DNA of 64,000 nt from Psychrobacter sp. ANT_WB68 (GCF_008369115.1 NZ_VOAZ01000001.1:806001-870000), one strand, 5' to 3'; shown: positions 8,413 to 15,493, counted from the first letter of the stretch. The notes: generated from the letters alone by a model not told the origin. A program made the numbers and translations.

Positions 8413-8931
8413 TTATGAGCCAGAGTGGATAGCAGTAACCTCTATCTCCCAAGCTTGAGTACCAAGCACGAGTTGCTCTGACACATCTCCTACCTGCAGT
8501 CCGATGATTGACTTTGCCAAGGGTGCGTTGTAGCCAATCTTTGCTGCTTTAATATCAGTTTCGTCAAAACCAACAATTTCCCAAGTTTCCACTAAGCCCT
8601 TATCGTTGATATCGTTATTCAGATTCCAACGTGTGATACTGACCAAAGAGCCAATGGCAACGTGGTTAGTAGGACGATTACTAGGATCAATATTGACTGG
8701 ACGAGCGTGCTGCAACCTTTCGGTTAACTCTTTTACAGTATGGTTTAGGTTAGCCTCTAGCTGTTGCTGGCGGTTAAACTCAGGATTATCGTGCCAGCCG
8801 TCACCAGACATCTCAAAAGCGACTTGTCGATGATCACGCACATCCGCATACTCTTGTTTTTTGCGAGCCAGCAATGCCTTTAGGTTATCAAAACCAGTTT
8901 CTGTCATATAAATCGTGGTCAATTGGGTCAT
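8413..8931 (-). CDS. GreA/GreB-family transcription factor homologue
   Basis: 172 residues. An N-terminal coiled coil (residues 10-80) is followed by a C-terminal FKBP-like Gre domain with 'VGFDETDIKAAKIGYNAPLAKSIIGLQVGD', matching the GreA pattern. The coiled-coil tip reads 'GDGWHDNPEF' (D44, D48, E51) where GreA has GDLxENAEY, so acidic tip residues remain but with a two-residue insertion. Gre factors enter the RNA polymerase secondary channel and stimulate cleavage of backtracked RNA. A strong AGGAG precedes the ATG. This is unlikely to be the cell's only GreA; it is an extra, specialised copy inside a CRISPR locus. Confidence 0.82.
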   Translation of the reverse strand: MTQLTTIYMTETGFDNLKALLARKKQEYADVRDHRQVAFEMSGDGWHDNPEFNRQQQLEANLNHTVKELTERLQHARPVNIDPSNRPTNHVAIGSLVSITRWNLNNDINDKGLVETWEIVGFDETDIKAAKIGYNAPLAKSIIGLQVGDVSEQLVLGTQAWEIEVTAIHSGS

Positions 8932-8994
8932 ATATCGCTCCTATGCGCTATTTTTAAAATTACTTTTGGTAAGGCTTTATGGCTACTAGTTGCA

Positions 8995-9489
8995 TCAACT
9001 GGATACCGATGAGCGCACTATACTTTGTATGGGTAACAGGCATAGTGTTTGGCAAGCTTGTGCATCCCGAATGTCATAGTCGTTAAGTAGCTTGGTCAAG
9101 GTGGCAATGGATTTTTCACAATCAAGTGAGCCTGCAGTTTTTTTGATCGCATGCCGATGAGCAATCATTTGCTGCACTTGGGTATCAGGAGCACTTTGTC
9201 TGACGATACGGCGTAACGTCTGATGTGGTTGTCGCGCAGTGAGCTGATACCCTTGGGTAAGCAGAGCGATACTGACATGACGAAACAGACAATCGTACAA
9301 CGTCAAATAAGCTTGCTCTGGAGATAAAGTATTTAATGTGTCGAGTAGCCGTTGGCGTAAGCGATATAGGTTTTGCTCTTGTTGCGCCAAATCAAAAGTA
9401 ACCTGTGATGCAGGCTTGATTTGATCGGTATAATGCAATGCTTTTATTAGTGCATTATCTATAGACATCGTGCGAGTCAGGTCGGTCAT
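8995..9489 (-). CDS. Hypothetical protein of the kinase/Gre/cupin cassette
   Basis: 164 residues, unrecognised. Mostly helical by composition, with a basic middle ('RQPHQTLRRIVRQ') and 'MIAHRHAIKKTAGSL' near residue 110. The R/H-rich stretches recall HEPN-type helices, but no clean R-x4-6-H motif at the right place could be confirmed. It sits 63 bp upstream of the Gre-like gene and downstream of the cupin gene, all co-directional, so it is read as a cassette member. The start has only a weak purine stretch upstream; an ATG seven codons later is an alternative. Confidence 0.65.
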   Translation of the reverse strand: MTDLTRTMSIDNALIKALHYTDQIKPASQVTFDLAQQEQNLYRLRQRLLDTLNTLSPEQAYLTLYDCLFRHVSIALLTQGYQLTARQPHQTLRRIVRQSAPDTQVQQMIAHRHAIKKTAGSLDCEKSIATLTKLLNDYDIRDAQACQTLCLLPIQSIVRSSVSS

Positions 9490-9632
9490 AACTTCTCTCT
9501 TTGTTATTGAGGTATTAGAGTGTTGCAGTAATGAAGAAGGGTTTAATCAATATAGTCATCTATCGATGATGGTTGGTTATATCTGGTGGCAATCATTAGA
9601 TTGCAGGTTAGCGAGTTCTTATGATTTTGTTG

Positions 9633-10481
9633 TTATGCGGCAAGGCGGCCATGGTTTAGATAGCGAGTCAACGCATGCTTTAGATCTTCAGCGGACAGGT
9701 TTGCAGGCTGCAGATTAGGATCAGCAAGGGTTGGGAATAAGCGATTGGTCAAGACCTGAGTTGGGGCTGTACAGATGATAGTGGCGACCAACTCCTGCCC
9801 AGGGTGATTGATGCGATGTAATTGATCAGGCGTCATGAGATAGCTGGCGCCAGCTGTTTGTGTGATGTCCTGCAGCTTTTTTAGGCGAGTGGTACCAATG
9901 TATTTTTTATGGGCTGAAACAGGGGTATGACCGCTTTGGTGTTTTGCGGTATAGATGTACTCTTTAGTCTGTAACGTTAGAGCTTGGCTATTGGTTGAAT
10001 GTGTGTTTGAAGCACAGTGAGATACCGATAAATCATCGTTTGCAGCATCTGCCCATAGCTCGCTTTTAAGTGAGCCTGTGAGTACGTGTGAAGCAAAGCC
10101 CCAGCGATGACTATGGATGTTTTCTTCACATGAGGTGCCGGCAAACCAGATATGCAAACGCAGCTTATAACCTTGGTCGAGCAGAACGACTTTTAAAAAA
10201 CCATTGCCATGCCAGTAAGAGCGCGCCGCAATTTTTGCAAGGAGCTCTGGTGATTGTATTAGAGAAGATAGCAGGCTAGTCATGCTGGCAAGATGACAGT
10301 GTTGGCTAAGTAGGCTGGCCAGTTGGGTCAGGGATGACTTATTAGAAGTATCAATGGCGCCGCATGCGCTATCGTTAGAAAAATGCTGACTCAACTGAGC
10401 ACTGATAAGGCTCAGTTGCTTGGCTGCGTCATTTGAAGACGTTACGGTTAGTTTTGTAGCGCATGCTGTAGTAGCTATCAT
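9633..10481 (-). CDS. Cupin-like protein of the kinase/Gre/cupin cassette
   Basis: 282 residues. The centre has 'SYWHGNGFLKVVLLD', 'LRLHIW' and 'ENIHSHRWGFASHVLTGSL', a beta-barrel cupin pattern with the H-x-H metal-binding pair (residues about 119-125), then 'ELWADA'. A later histidine in 'DQLHRINH' could complete a metal site. No specific enzyme family was recognised; cupins include dioxygenases, isomerases and sensors. The ATG follows GAGGAC. A perfect ACAAGCTTGT palindrome lies about 72 bp before the start, suggesting a promoter for the cassette. Confidence 0.7.
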   Translation of the reverse strand: MIATTACATKLTVTSSNDAAKQLSLISAQLSQHFSNDSACGAIDTSNKSSLTQLASLLSQHCHLASMTSLLSSLIQSPELLAKIAARSYWHGNGFLKVVLLDQGYKLRLHIWFAGTSCEENIHSHRWGFASHVLTGSLKSELWADAANDDLSVSHCASNTHSTNSQALTLQTKEYIYTAKHQSGHTPVSAHKKYIGTTRLKKLQDITQTAGASYLMTPDQLHRINHPGQELVATIICTAPTQVLTNRLFPTLADPNLQPANLSAEDLKHALTRYLNHGRLAA

Positions 10482-10548
10482 CGTAATGTCCTCTAGGCCG
10501 TTGTGTTGGCGCTATTAGACATCAGATGGGTGTACTAGGTTTAAAAGC

Positions 10549-10558
10549 ACAAGCTTGT
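10549..10558 (-). promoter_or_regulatory. ACAAGCTTGT palindrome upstream of the cupin gene
   Basis: Perfect 10-bp palindrome centred about 72 bp before the cupin start, with a second half-like AAGCTTGTG 15 bp away. It lies in the gap between cas6 and the four-gene cassette and matches the palindromes at 6346-6359 and 14141-14150. Candidate operator. Confidence 0.45.
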
Positions 10559-10585
10559 CATGCATTAAGCTTGTGTATGATAGAT

Positions 10586-11728
10586 TTAACTGACTGTTGG
10601 CATTAATATAAGCTGATATTGACCTAAGCCCATCGTGGTGTTTTTGCCGATATGGAGCTTTTCTCCCAGTCGTAATGCGGGCATCAGACGAGCTATCGTG
10701 TGAGCATCACCCGATAGATGTATATCTCCTTGTAGGCCATATAGTTGCATCTTTCGCTGCTGACGATTAGAGCGACGGGGCACATGATTGGCAGCAACAT
10801 CTACTGCTATGGTTAATGATTCAATGTCTTCTTTAAAATGATGATAAGAATCGTAGCCAATGTCCCATGCCTGATTAGGATTATGGTTGTCCTGACATAA
10901 CCGAATACGATTATAGAGCGAGGCGATAAAGGTGATGCTATCTAGATGGTCTGGGTGGGAGACGATTCGGTTATTCTGCTGATAGCGAAACGGTGTCAAA
11001 AACTGCATGGTTAGCTGACAGTCTGCATCTGTTGCTTTTGTTTTTTTTGCAACATGCACCGCACCAGATAAGAGGTTTTTATCTAAAATTGTTGTGTTGT
11101 TTTCGCTGTTCGATGGCAGGCGCTGCAAAGAGTAGAGCGTATCGCCTTCACAGCTCGCTTGTACGAGGGTCGCGCGTCGATAAGGCGCGTGAGTGCCAAG
11201 CCCTGTTTCTAAAGCCAGCTTCCAAGCATCGATAATCAACTGAGTTTCAGCAATCGCTGCCCCCATGAGTGTCATTCCAAATTGCCAGACATCGCCTTTG
11301 TTATAAGTAGTGGCTTGCTGTGTTGGTCTCGACGTCTTATGAGTCGTATGAGAGTGAGGGGTATAGTGAGGCTGCTCGGCACAAGGGTTAGAGACTTGGC
11401 TTATAGGGATATGTATAACATAAGGATTCACTGCCTGAACGCTAGATGACTGCAATGCGGGCATCTCAAAGATACGCGGGAATTTACACTGGTGTTTTAA
11501 TGGACATTTTTTACACTCTGGCATATCAGTGATACAAGTCAATGAGCGCAATGCTGTTCCAAAGGCACCACGCAACATAGAGCCTGGATGTTCAGGCATC
11601 TTTAGTGGCTCATCTTGGCGCACCGTCAGATGAATGGTCTTTAGGTGAGGGTGGTTGAGAGTGGCTGACCATGACGCAGGATAAAAGTGCATGTATAAAT
11701 CCAAATACAAGTGAGATGTCAAAGACAA
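10586..11728 (-). CDS. cas6: Cas6 pre-crRNA endoribonuclease
   Basis: Up to 380 residues of the RAMP Cas6 family (PF10040 type). The N-terminal part has 'HPGSMLRGAFGTALRSLTC' and a four-cysteine Zn-finger-like segment C-x2-C-x4-C near residues 70-82. The C-terminus ends in the glycine-rich loop 'IGKNTTMGLGQY'. Cas6 cuts within repeats and leaves the 8-nt handle, here ATTAAGAC. The longest frame begins with TTG and no clear ribosome site; the ATG at 11692 with a weak GGA upstream is a likely alternative. It is divergent from array 1, with the leader in between. Confidence 0.92.
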   Translation of the reverse strand: MSLTSHLYLDLYMHFYPASWSATLNHPHLKTIHLTVRQDEPLKMPEHPGSMLRGAFGTALRSLTCITDMPECKKCPLKHQCKFPRIFEMPALQSSSVQAVNPYVIHIPISQVSNPCAEQPHYTPHSHTTHKTSRPTQQATTYNKGDVWQFGMTLMGAAIAETQLIIDAWKLALETGLGTHAPYRRATLVQASCEGDTLYSLQRLPSNSENNTTILDKNLLSGAVHVAKKTKATDADCQLTMQFLTPFRYQQNNRIVSHPDHLDSITFIASLYNRIRLCQDNHNPNQAWDIGYDSYHHFKEDIESLTIAVDVAANHVPRRSNRQQRKMQLYGLQGDIHLSGDAHTIARLMPALRLGEKLHIGKNTTMGLGQYQLILMPTVS

Positions 11729-11879
11729 CTAAAGGTTTAAGACTATATCAAATCTACAGCAAAAATTAGACAACTATAATCGTGAAATATTAACCTAATG
11801 ATTAAACATCCGCTAAAATAATAAGCTTGGCTATAGTAACTATAGCGATGTATATAGTAATTGCCCCAGACAGATAAAA

Positions 11880-12141
11880 GCCTATTGCACTGCTAAGCAA
11901 CATCTACTACCATATAGAACGTAATCTTAAACGATTACTCCCAGATAATTAGGGTACGGTTCAGACTTTATTCAGTGTCATCTTGGTAAGTTCATTTAAC
12001 AGTTTAGGCAAAATTGATTATTATGTGTACAATTTGCTGTAAAAAGTTGGTCAAAAAAGCACCAACTTTTAAGCCAACTTTTATCGACCAATATTCTCAA
12101 TGTAAGTTGTTGTTTTTATTGATAATAAATATTGGTGTACA
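11880..12141 (+). promoter_or_regulatory. CRISPR leader of array 1
   Basis: AT-rich, gene-free DNA between cas6 and the first repeat; the gap starts at 11729. It holds a perfect inverted repeat, AAAAGTTGGT / ACCAACTTTT, at 12042-12070. It aligns by eye along most of its length with 14165-14424 in front of array 2, sharing 'CATCTACTAC', the 'CAACTTTTAA' block and 'ATTGATAATAA' just before the repeat. The degenerate repeat is at the far end of the array, which places the leader here. Confidence 0.7.
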
Positions 12142-13420
12142 GTCTGAACTGCTCCCTGATTTGTAAGGGATTAAGACAACTCTCCATATTGTAGTTGTAG
12201 ATATTGTAATGTCTGAACTGCTCCCTGATTTGTAAGGGATTAAGACTCATTAAGCTTATTGATATCTGCTTGAGTGATAGTCTGAACTGCTCCCTGATTT
12301 GTAAGGGATTAAGACGGTCTGGTCATGCTGAGCGACGCTGCCGTGCAAAGTCTGAACTGCTCCCTGATTTGTAAGGGATTAAGACACCACACTGTGTAGG
12401 TTATCCAGATATTCTAACGTCTGAACTGTTCCCTGATTTGTAAGGGATTAAGACTAAGGTATCTGGTGAGCGTAATGGTTTAGAGAATGTCTGAACTGCT
12501 CCCTGATTTGTAAGGGATTAAGACCCACCGGTGCACGTGGTGCCACATCTTTCCAAGGTCTGAACTGCTCCCTGATTTGTAAGGGATTAAGACTCTTTGT
12601 TTAACTGATCAATCTCAGCTTGAGTGAGTCTGAACTGCTCCCTGATTTGTAAGGGATTAAGACATTCATGCGTGCTGGATTACTAAAGGCGGTTAGTCTG
12701 AACTGCTCCCTGATTTGTAAGGGATTAAGACGCTTGAGCGAAATGCTCATCTGCTTGACAAGCTGTCTGAACTGCTCCCTGATTTGTAAGGGATTAAGAC
12801 TTCCAGAATGATTCATCAAACGCTTTCTCTTCAGTCTGAACTGCTCCCTGATTTGTAAGGGATTAAGACTATACAGTTTGGGTTCTAAGATGGCAGTAGT
12901 GGACGTCTGAACTGCTCCCTGATTTGTAAGGGATTAAGACTACGAGCCAACTCTAACAAAGCATGTTCGGTTGTCTGAACTGCTCCCTGATTTGTAAGGG
13001 ATTAAGACTTTACTGAAGAACTCAATGAAGCATTGGTCGAAGTCTGAACTGCTCCCTGATTTGTAAGGGATTAAGACATCTTGATATTAAGAAAGCCGTC
13101 TGCACGTACAGTCTGAACTGCTCCCTGATTTGTAAGGGATTAAGACTGAACTCAATGAGCTCTGACTCGTAGCTATCTGTCTGAACTGCTCCCTGATTTG
13201 TAAGGGATTAAGACTCATAGTCATCTATGATAGCCTGAAGGTCCATGAGTCTGAACTGCTCCCTGATTTGTAAGGGATTAAGACTTTGCACCAATCTCAT
13301 CTACCTGTAGGTTGACGTCTGAACTGCTCCCTGATTTGTAAGGGATTAAGACATGTACATGTTTCCGTAGGCGTCTGGCTTTTTGTCTGAAACGCTCCCT
13401 GATTCTTAAGGTGAACGAGA
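12142..13420 (+). CRISPR. CRISPR array 1: 18 full repeats plus one degenerate repeat, 18 spacers
   Basis: Eighteen 36-bp repeats beginning GTCTGAACTG and ending GGGATTAAGAC, starting at 12142, 12211, 12280, 12350, 12419, 12489, 12558, 12628, 12696, 12765, 12834, 12905, 12973, 13042, 13111, 13179, 13249 and 13317, then a decayed copy at 13385. Spacers are 32-35 bp. The repeat at 12419 has one C-to-T change (CTGTTCCC). The 3' octamer ATTAAGAC is a typical type III crRNA handle. Transcription is expected on the plus strand, away from cas6. No spacer is duplicated exactly. Confidence 0.98.
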
Positions 13421-13660
13421 AAGTAACGAAACACTGTTTCGTCCGAGTGCAAGAAAATTTACATTTTCGTAAATTCTGTCCTGTTGGCTACAATGCTCTG
13501 AACAGAAAATCATAGATTTTCTCTTGCGTCGGGGCAAAGCAGTGCTGTAATTAATCCCTCCTCATCTCTGATTCGTAAGGATGAGCGAGGAATAGCAAGT
13601 GTCTGGGAGACACTTGCCCGAAGCGCAAGGCAAGAGCTATGCTCACGCAGGCGTTAAAAA
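13385..13660 (+). repeat. Structured trailer copy 1 after array 1
   Basis: Starts with the decayed last repeat and runs into DNA with several inverted repeats: ACGAAAC/GTTTCGT, AATTTAC/GTAAATT, AGAAAATC/GATTTTCT, and a perfect 10-bp pair GCAAGTGTCT/AGACACTTGC at 13594-13616. Positions 13385-13580 align without gaps to 14495-14690, with about 173 of 196 identities by hand count. A second repeat-like piece, CTGATTCGTAAGG, occurs at 13568-13580. It is not coding on either strand as far as can be seen. Could be a structured RNA or a small dispersed element. Confidence 0.6.
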
Positions 13661-13692
13661 TTAGAGAATAACTCAGTTTTTATTCAATTAAG

Positions 13693-13719
13693 AAAGCCAC
13701 CTATATAATAAGTGGCTTT
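13693..13719. terminator. Bidirectional terminator between array 1 and csx16
   Basis: Stem AAAGCCAC / GTGGCTTT with an 11-nt AT loop, followed by T-runs on the plus strand (TTTTTT) and a weaker T-rich tract on the minus strand. It would end array 1 transcription and the convergent csx16 message. Confidence 0.75.
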
Positions 13720-13752
13720 TTTGATTTGAGAGTGGCTATCAAAAAGCAGCGA

Positions 13753-14061
13753 CTACAAGTGCGTCTTAATTATGCGTCTTACCTCATATCCTTCAAGCTT
13801 CGCATCGAGACTAGACAGCTGATTTGCTGTCAGCTCAATACCTCGCAGATGCTCTGGAATATATAAGCTCAGATGTCGATAGCTCACACCATACTCAGCT
13901 AAGTCCGCCACGATATTGATTGGTAATGATCCTACGACGATATCTTCTGTGCACAGATTGTCATAATTATCAAGATGCGTTAGATGCTGATCGTAGTGAT
14001 GTCCCATATATTGCATCCACTCTACCGCGCCTCGATGACGACTGACCAAATATATGCTCAT
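13753..14061 (-). CDS. csx16: Csx16 family protein, probable ring nuclease
   Basis: 102 residues from the ATG chosen here, which follows AGGAG at 5-6 bases; the open frame extends 38 codons further upstream without a ribosome site. The sequence has the Csx16 (VVA1548) pattern: 'YLVSRHRGAVEWM' at the start, 'VVGSLPINIVADLAEYGVSYRHLSL' in the middle, then 'RGIELTANQL'. Csx16 proteins are associated with type III loci and members are reported to degrade cyclic oligoadenylates, which would switch Can2 off. It sits between the two arrays, pointing toward array 1, with an ACAAGCTTGT palindrome about 84 bp upstream. Confidence 0.85.
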   Translation of the reverse strand: MSIYLVSRHRGAVEWMQYMGHHYDQHLTHLDNYDNLCTEDIVVGSLPINIVADLAEYGVSYRHLSLYIPEHLRGIELTANQLSSLDAKLEGYEVRRIIKTHL

Positions 14062-14140
14062 AACTGCTCCTAATAAATATAATCTAGCCCGTACTGACTG
14101 AGCGTGATTATACGGACTGTAGCCTGAGACATTTAAATTC

Positions 14141-14150
14141 ACAAGCTTGT
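14141..14150 (-). promoter_or_regulatory. ACAAGCTTGT palindrome upstream of csx16
   Basis: Perfect 10-bp palindrome about 84 bp before the csx16 ATG. On the minus strand it is followed by TCTCAG, ACAGT and a TATAAT box, the same order as before the 167-aa coiled-coil gene, so the two genes may share control. Confidence 0.5.
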
Positions 14151-14164
14151 CTATAGTGTCAGAT

Positions 14165-14424
14165 AGATATTGCACCTGTACAAAACATCTACTACGATAT
14201 AGCAGATAACCTTAATCGGTTATTCCCTGAAAGTCAGGGTGTTTCAGACGCTATCTGTCGAAGATAATGGTCACTATTTGAAATTTCAGACGTACAACTG
14301 GTTATTATTTAGCCGATTTCAGTCGAAAAATTGTTCAAAAAGATATCAACTTTTAAATCAATTTTTGTCGGTTGATATTTGGTTGTAAGTTATTGATTTA
14401 ATTGATAATAATAATTATTGTGCA
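14165..14424 (+). promoter_or_regulatory. CRISPR leader of array 2 (diverged duplicate of leader 1)
   Basis: AT-rich segment between csx16 and the mini-array. It is collinear with 11880-12141, sharing blocks such as 'CATCTACTAC', 'CAACTTTTAA' and a final 'ATTGATAATAATA', though with many substitutions. It keeps an inverted repeat of its own, ATATCAAC / GTTGATAT. It shows that a whole leader-repeat unit was duplicated and then drifted. Confidence 0.6.
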
Positions 14425-14530
14425 GTCTAAAACGCTCCCTGATTTGTAAGGGATTAAGACTTATTACCTAAACGGTATGCCTTACCATTCTTGGGTCTGA
14501 AAAGCTCTCTAATTTGTAAGGTGAACGAGG
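14425..14530 (+). CRISPR. CRISPR mini-array 2: one spacer between two diverged repeats
   Basis: The first repeat at 14425-14460 differs from the array 1 consensus near its start (GTCTAAAACGC) but keeps the ATTAAGAC end. The single 34-bp spacer occupies 14461-14494. The second copy, from 14495, is decayed (GTCTGAAAAGCTCTCTAATT) and resembles the terminal copy of array 1. The reverse complement of the spacer is open in a frame reading KNGKAYRLGN. Confidence 0.85.
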
Positions 14531-14740
14531 AAATAACGAAACACTTTTTCGTCCGAGTGCAAGAGAATTTACATTTTCGTAAATTCTGTTCAGCTGGCTA
14601 CAATAGCCTGAACAGAAAATTCTAGATTTTCTCTTGCGTCGGAGCAAAGCAGTGCTTTGCTTTATCCCTCCTCATCTCTGATTTGTAAGGTGAATGATGA
14701 GTAACGGGTGTGCGTCAAGCATTCACCCAAAGTGTATAAA
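14495..14740 (+). repeat. Structured trailer copy 2 after array 2
   Basis: Ungapped homologue of 13385-13580 at a constant offset of 1110 bp. Its pairings are cleaner than in copy 1: outer arms TCCGAGTGCAAGAGAA (14552-14567) and TTCTCTTGCGTCGGA (14629-14643); inner CTGTTCA/TGAACAG with GGCT/AGCC inside it; AATTTAC/GTAAATT; and GCAAAGCA/TGCTTTGC at 14644-14660. The preserved stems despite substitutions argue for a folded RNA or a mobile DNA hairpin. Confidence 0.6.
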
Positions 14741-14752
14741 ACTTATAATACT

Positions 14753-14804
14753 AAGCCAAAAAAAGCACACAACGAGAGACCTCGCTGTGTGCTTTTTTTG
14801 GCTT
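14753..14804. terminator. Strong bidirectional terminator after trailer 2
   Basis: Long inverted repeat: an AAGCCAAAAAAAGCACACA arm, a GC-containing inner stem CGAG/CTCG, and the complementary arm ending in TTTTTTTGGCTT. T-runs occur on both strands. It closes the CRISPR region on its right side. Confidence 0.8.
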
Positions 14805-14871
14805 AATTTTTTGATTATTGATAAAGAAACAGTGTTTTTTAAGTAGGTTTTAATAAGTAGGCTCATCTAAT

Positions 14872-15199
14872 ATGTTGATGAGAGCTACTTTGGCGGCAGA
14901 CGGAAAGGCAAACGGGGTCGCGGTGCTGGTAACAAAGCTACTGTTTTTTAGACTGCTTAAGCGCAAAGATAGCGTCTATGCCTGTATCATGCATAATGCT
15001 AGAGACGATACTTTAACCCCTATTATAAGAGAGAAAGTAAAGCGACATATGCGTAAATATAATGGCATCCCAAAAGAGCATTTCCATCTGTTTTTAAAGG
15101 AATGCGAGTGGTGTTTTAACTACAGTGATCCAAAACGTCAATTACATCAGCTAAAACAATGGATTAAACAGGAACTGAACTAGTTATCTAGGACAGCCT
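14872..15199 (+). pseudogene. Remnant of IS1595-family (ISXO2-like) transposase
   Basis: The end of an IS1595-type transposase. From 14877 the frame reads 'DESYFGGRRKGKRGRGAGNK', then hits a stop at a GTTTTTTAG run. The sequence continues in the next frame with 'FRLLKRKDSVYACIMHNARD' and the family's C-terminal 'YNGIPKEHFHLFLKECEWCF'. So there is a frameshift near 14945-14957 and everything upstream of the DESYFGG motif is gone. A probable right inverted repeat, GTTATCTAGGACAGCC, follows the stop codon. The element is dead. Confidence 0.8.
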
Positions 15200-15493
15200 C
15201 TTGTTATATACCTTGACTGACGAAGGCGTGATGTACTTGTCATTTAAACATTGAGAAAAAGAGCGAGTAGATGAGGAGCGTTTCTTTTGTGACATGAAGC
15301 ACGCTGGAGAACCATTTTCTCTAAACTACTGCAAGTGATTGAATATGGTATTTGGTTATCGGCCGATAAAAGAGCCGACTTTAAAGAGACATGGTTTAAT
15401 GTGATGATCAGAAAAAAGGATAATCATACTAAAAGTTGTGCAAGACGATGAGTAACAACTGACAATAACTGATATAAAAATTGGCGGGTAGAT
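15200..15493 (+). other. Intergenic stretch with an unidentified gene relic
   Basis: No intact gene. A stop-bounded plus-strand frame from about 15294 to 15451 reads 'RWRTIFSKLLQVIEYGIWL' and continues 'SADKRADFKETWF', which looks protein-like but lacks a start. I did not recognise the family; it is probably the tail of a lost gene. Confidence 0.35.

Noticed and set aside
8995..9489. 164-aa protein as a HEPN RNase
   Set aside because: R- and H-rich stretches exist but no properly placed R-x4-6-H motif was found; the call is left open.
12601..12819. 72-codon minus-strand open frame
   Set aside because: It runs through CRISPR repeats and spacers (the repeat translates as a recurring peptide); it is an artefact of the array.
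13385..13660. Trailer read as extra CRISPR repeats
   Set aside because: Only the first ~26 bp and a 13-bp internal piece resemble the repeat; spacing and length are not array-like.
14062..14175. Upstream extension of the csx16 frame by 38 codons
   Set aside because: The inner ATG at 14061 has AGGAG at the right distance and matches the family start; the extension runs through the probable -10 box and up past the palindrome.
1..14800. cas1/cas2 adaptation genes
   Set aside because: Looked for on both strands near the arrays; none seen. They may lie left of the window or be supplied in trans.
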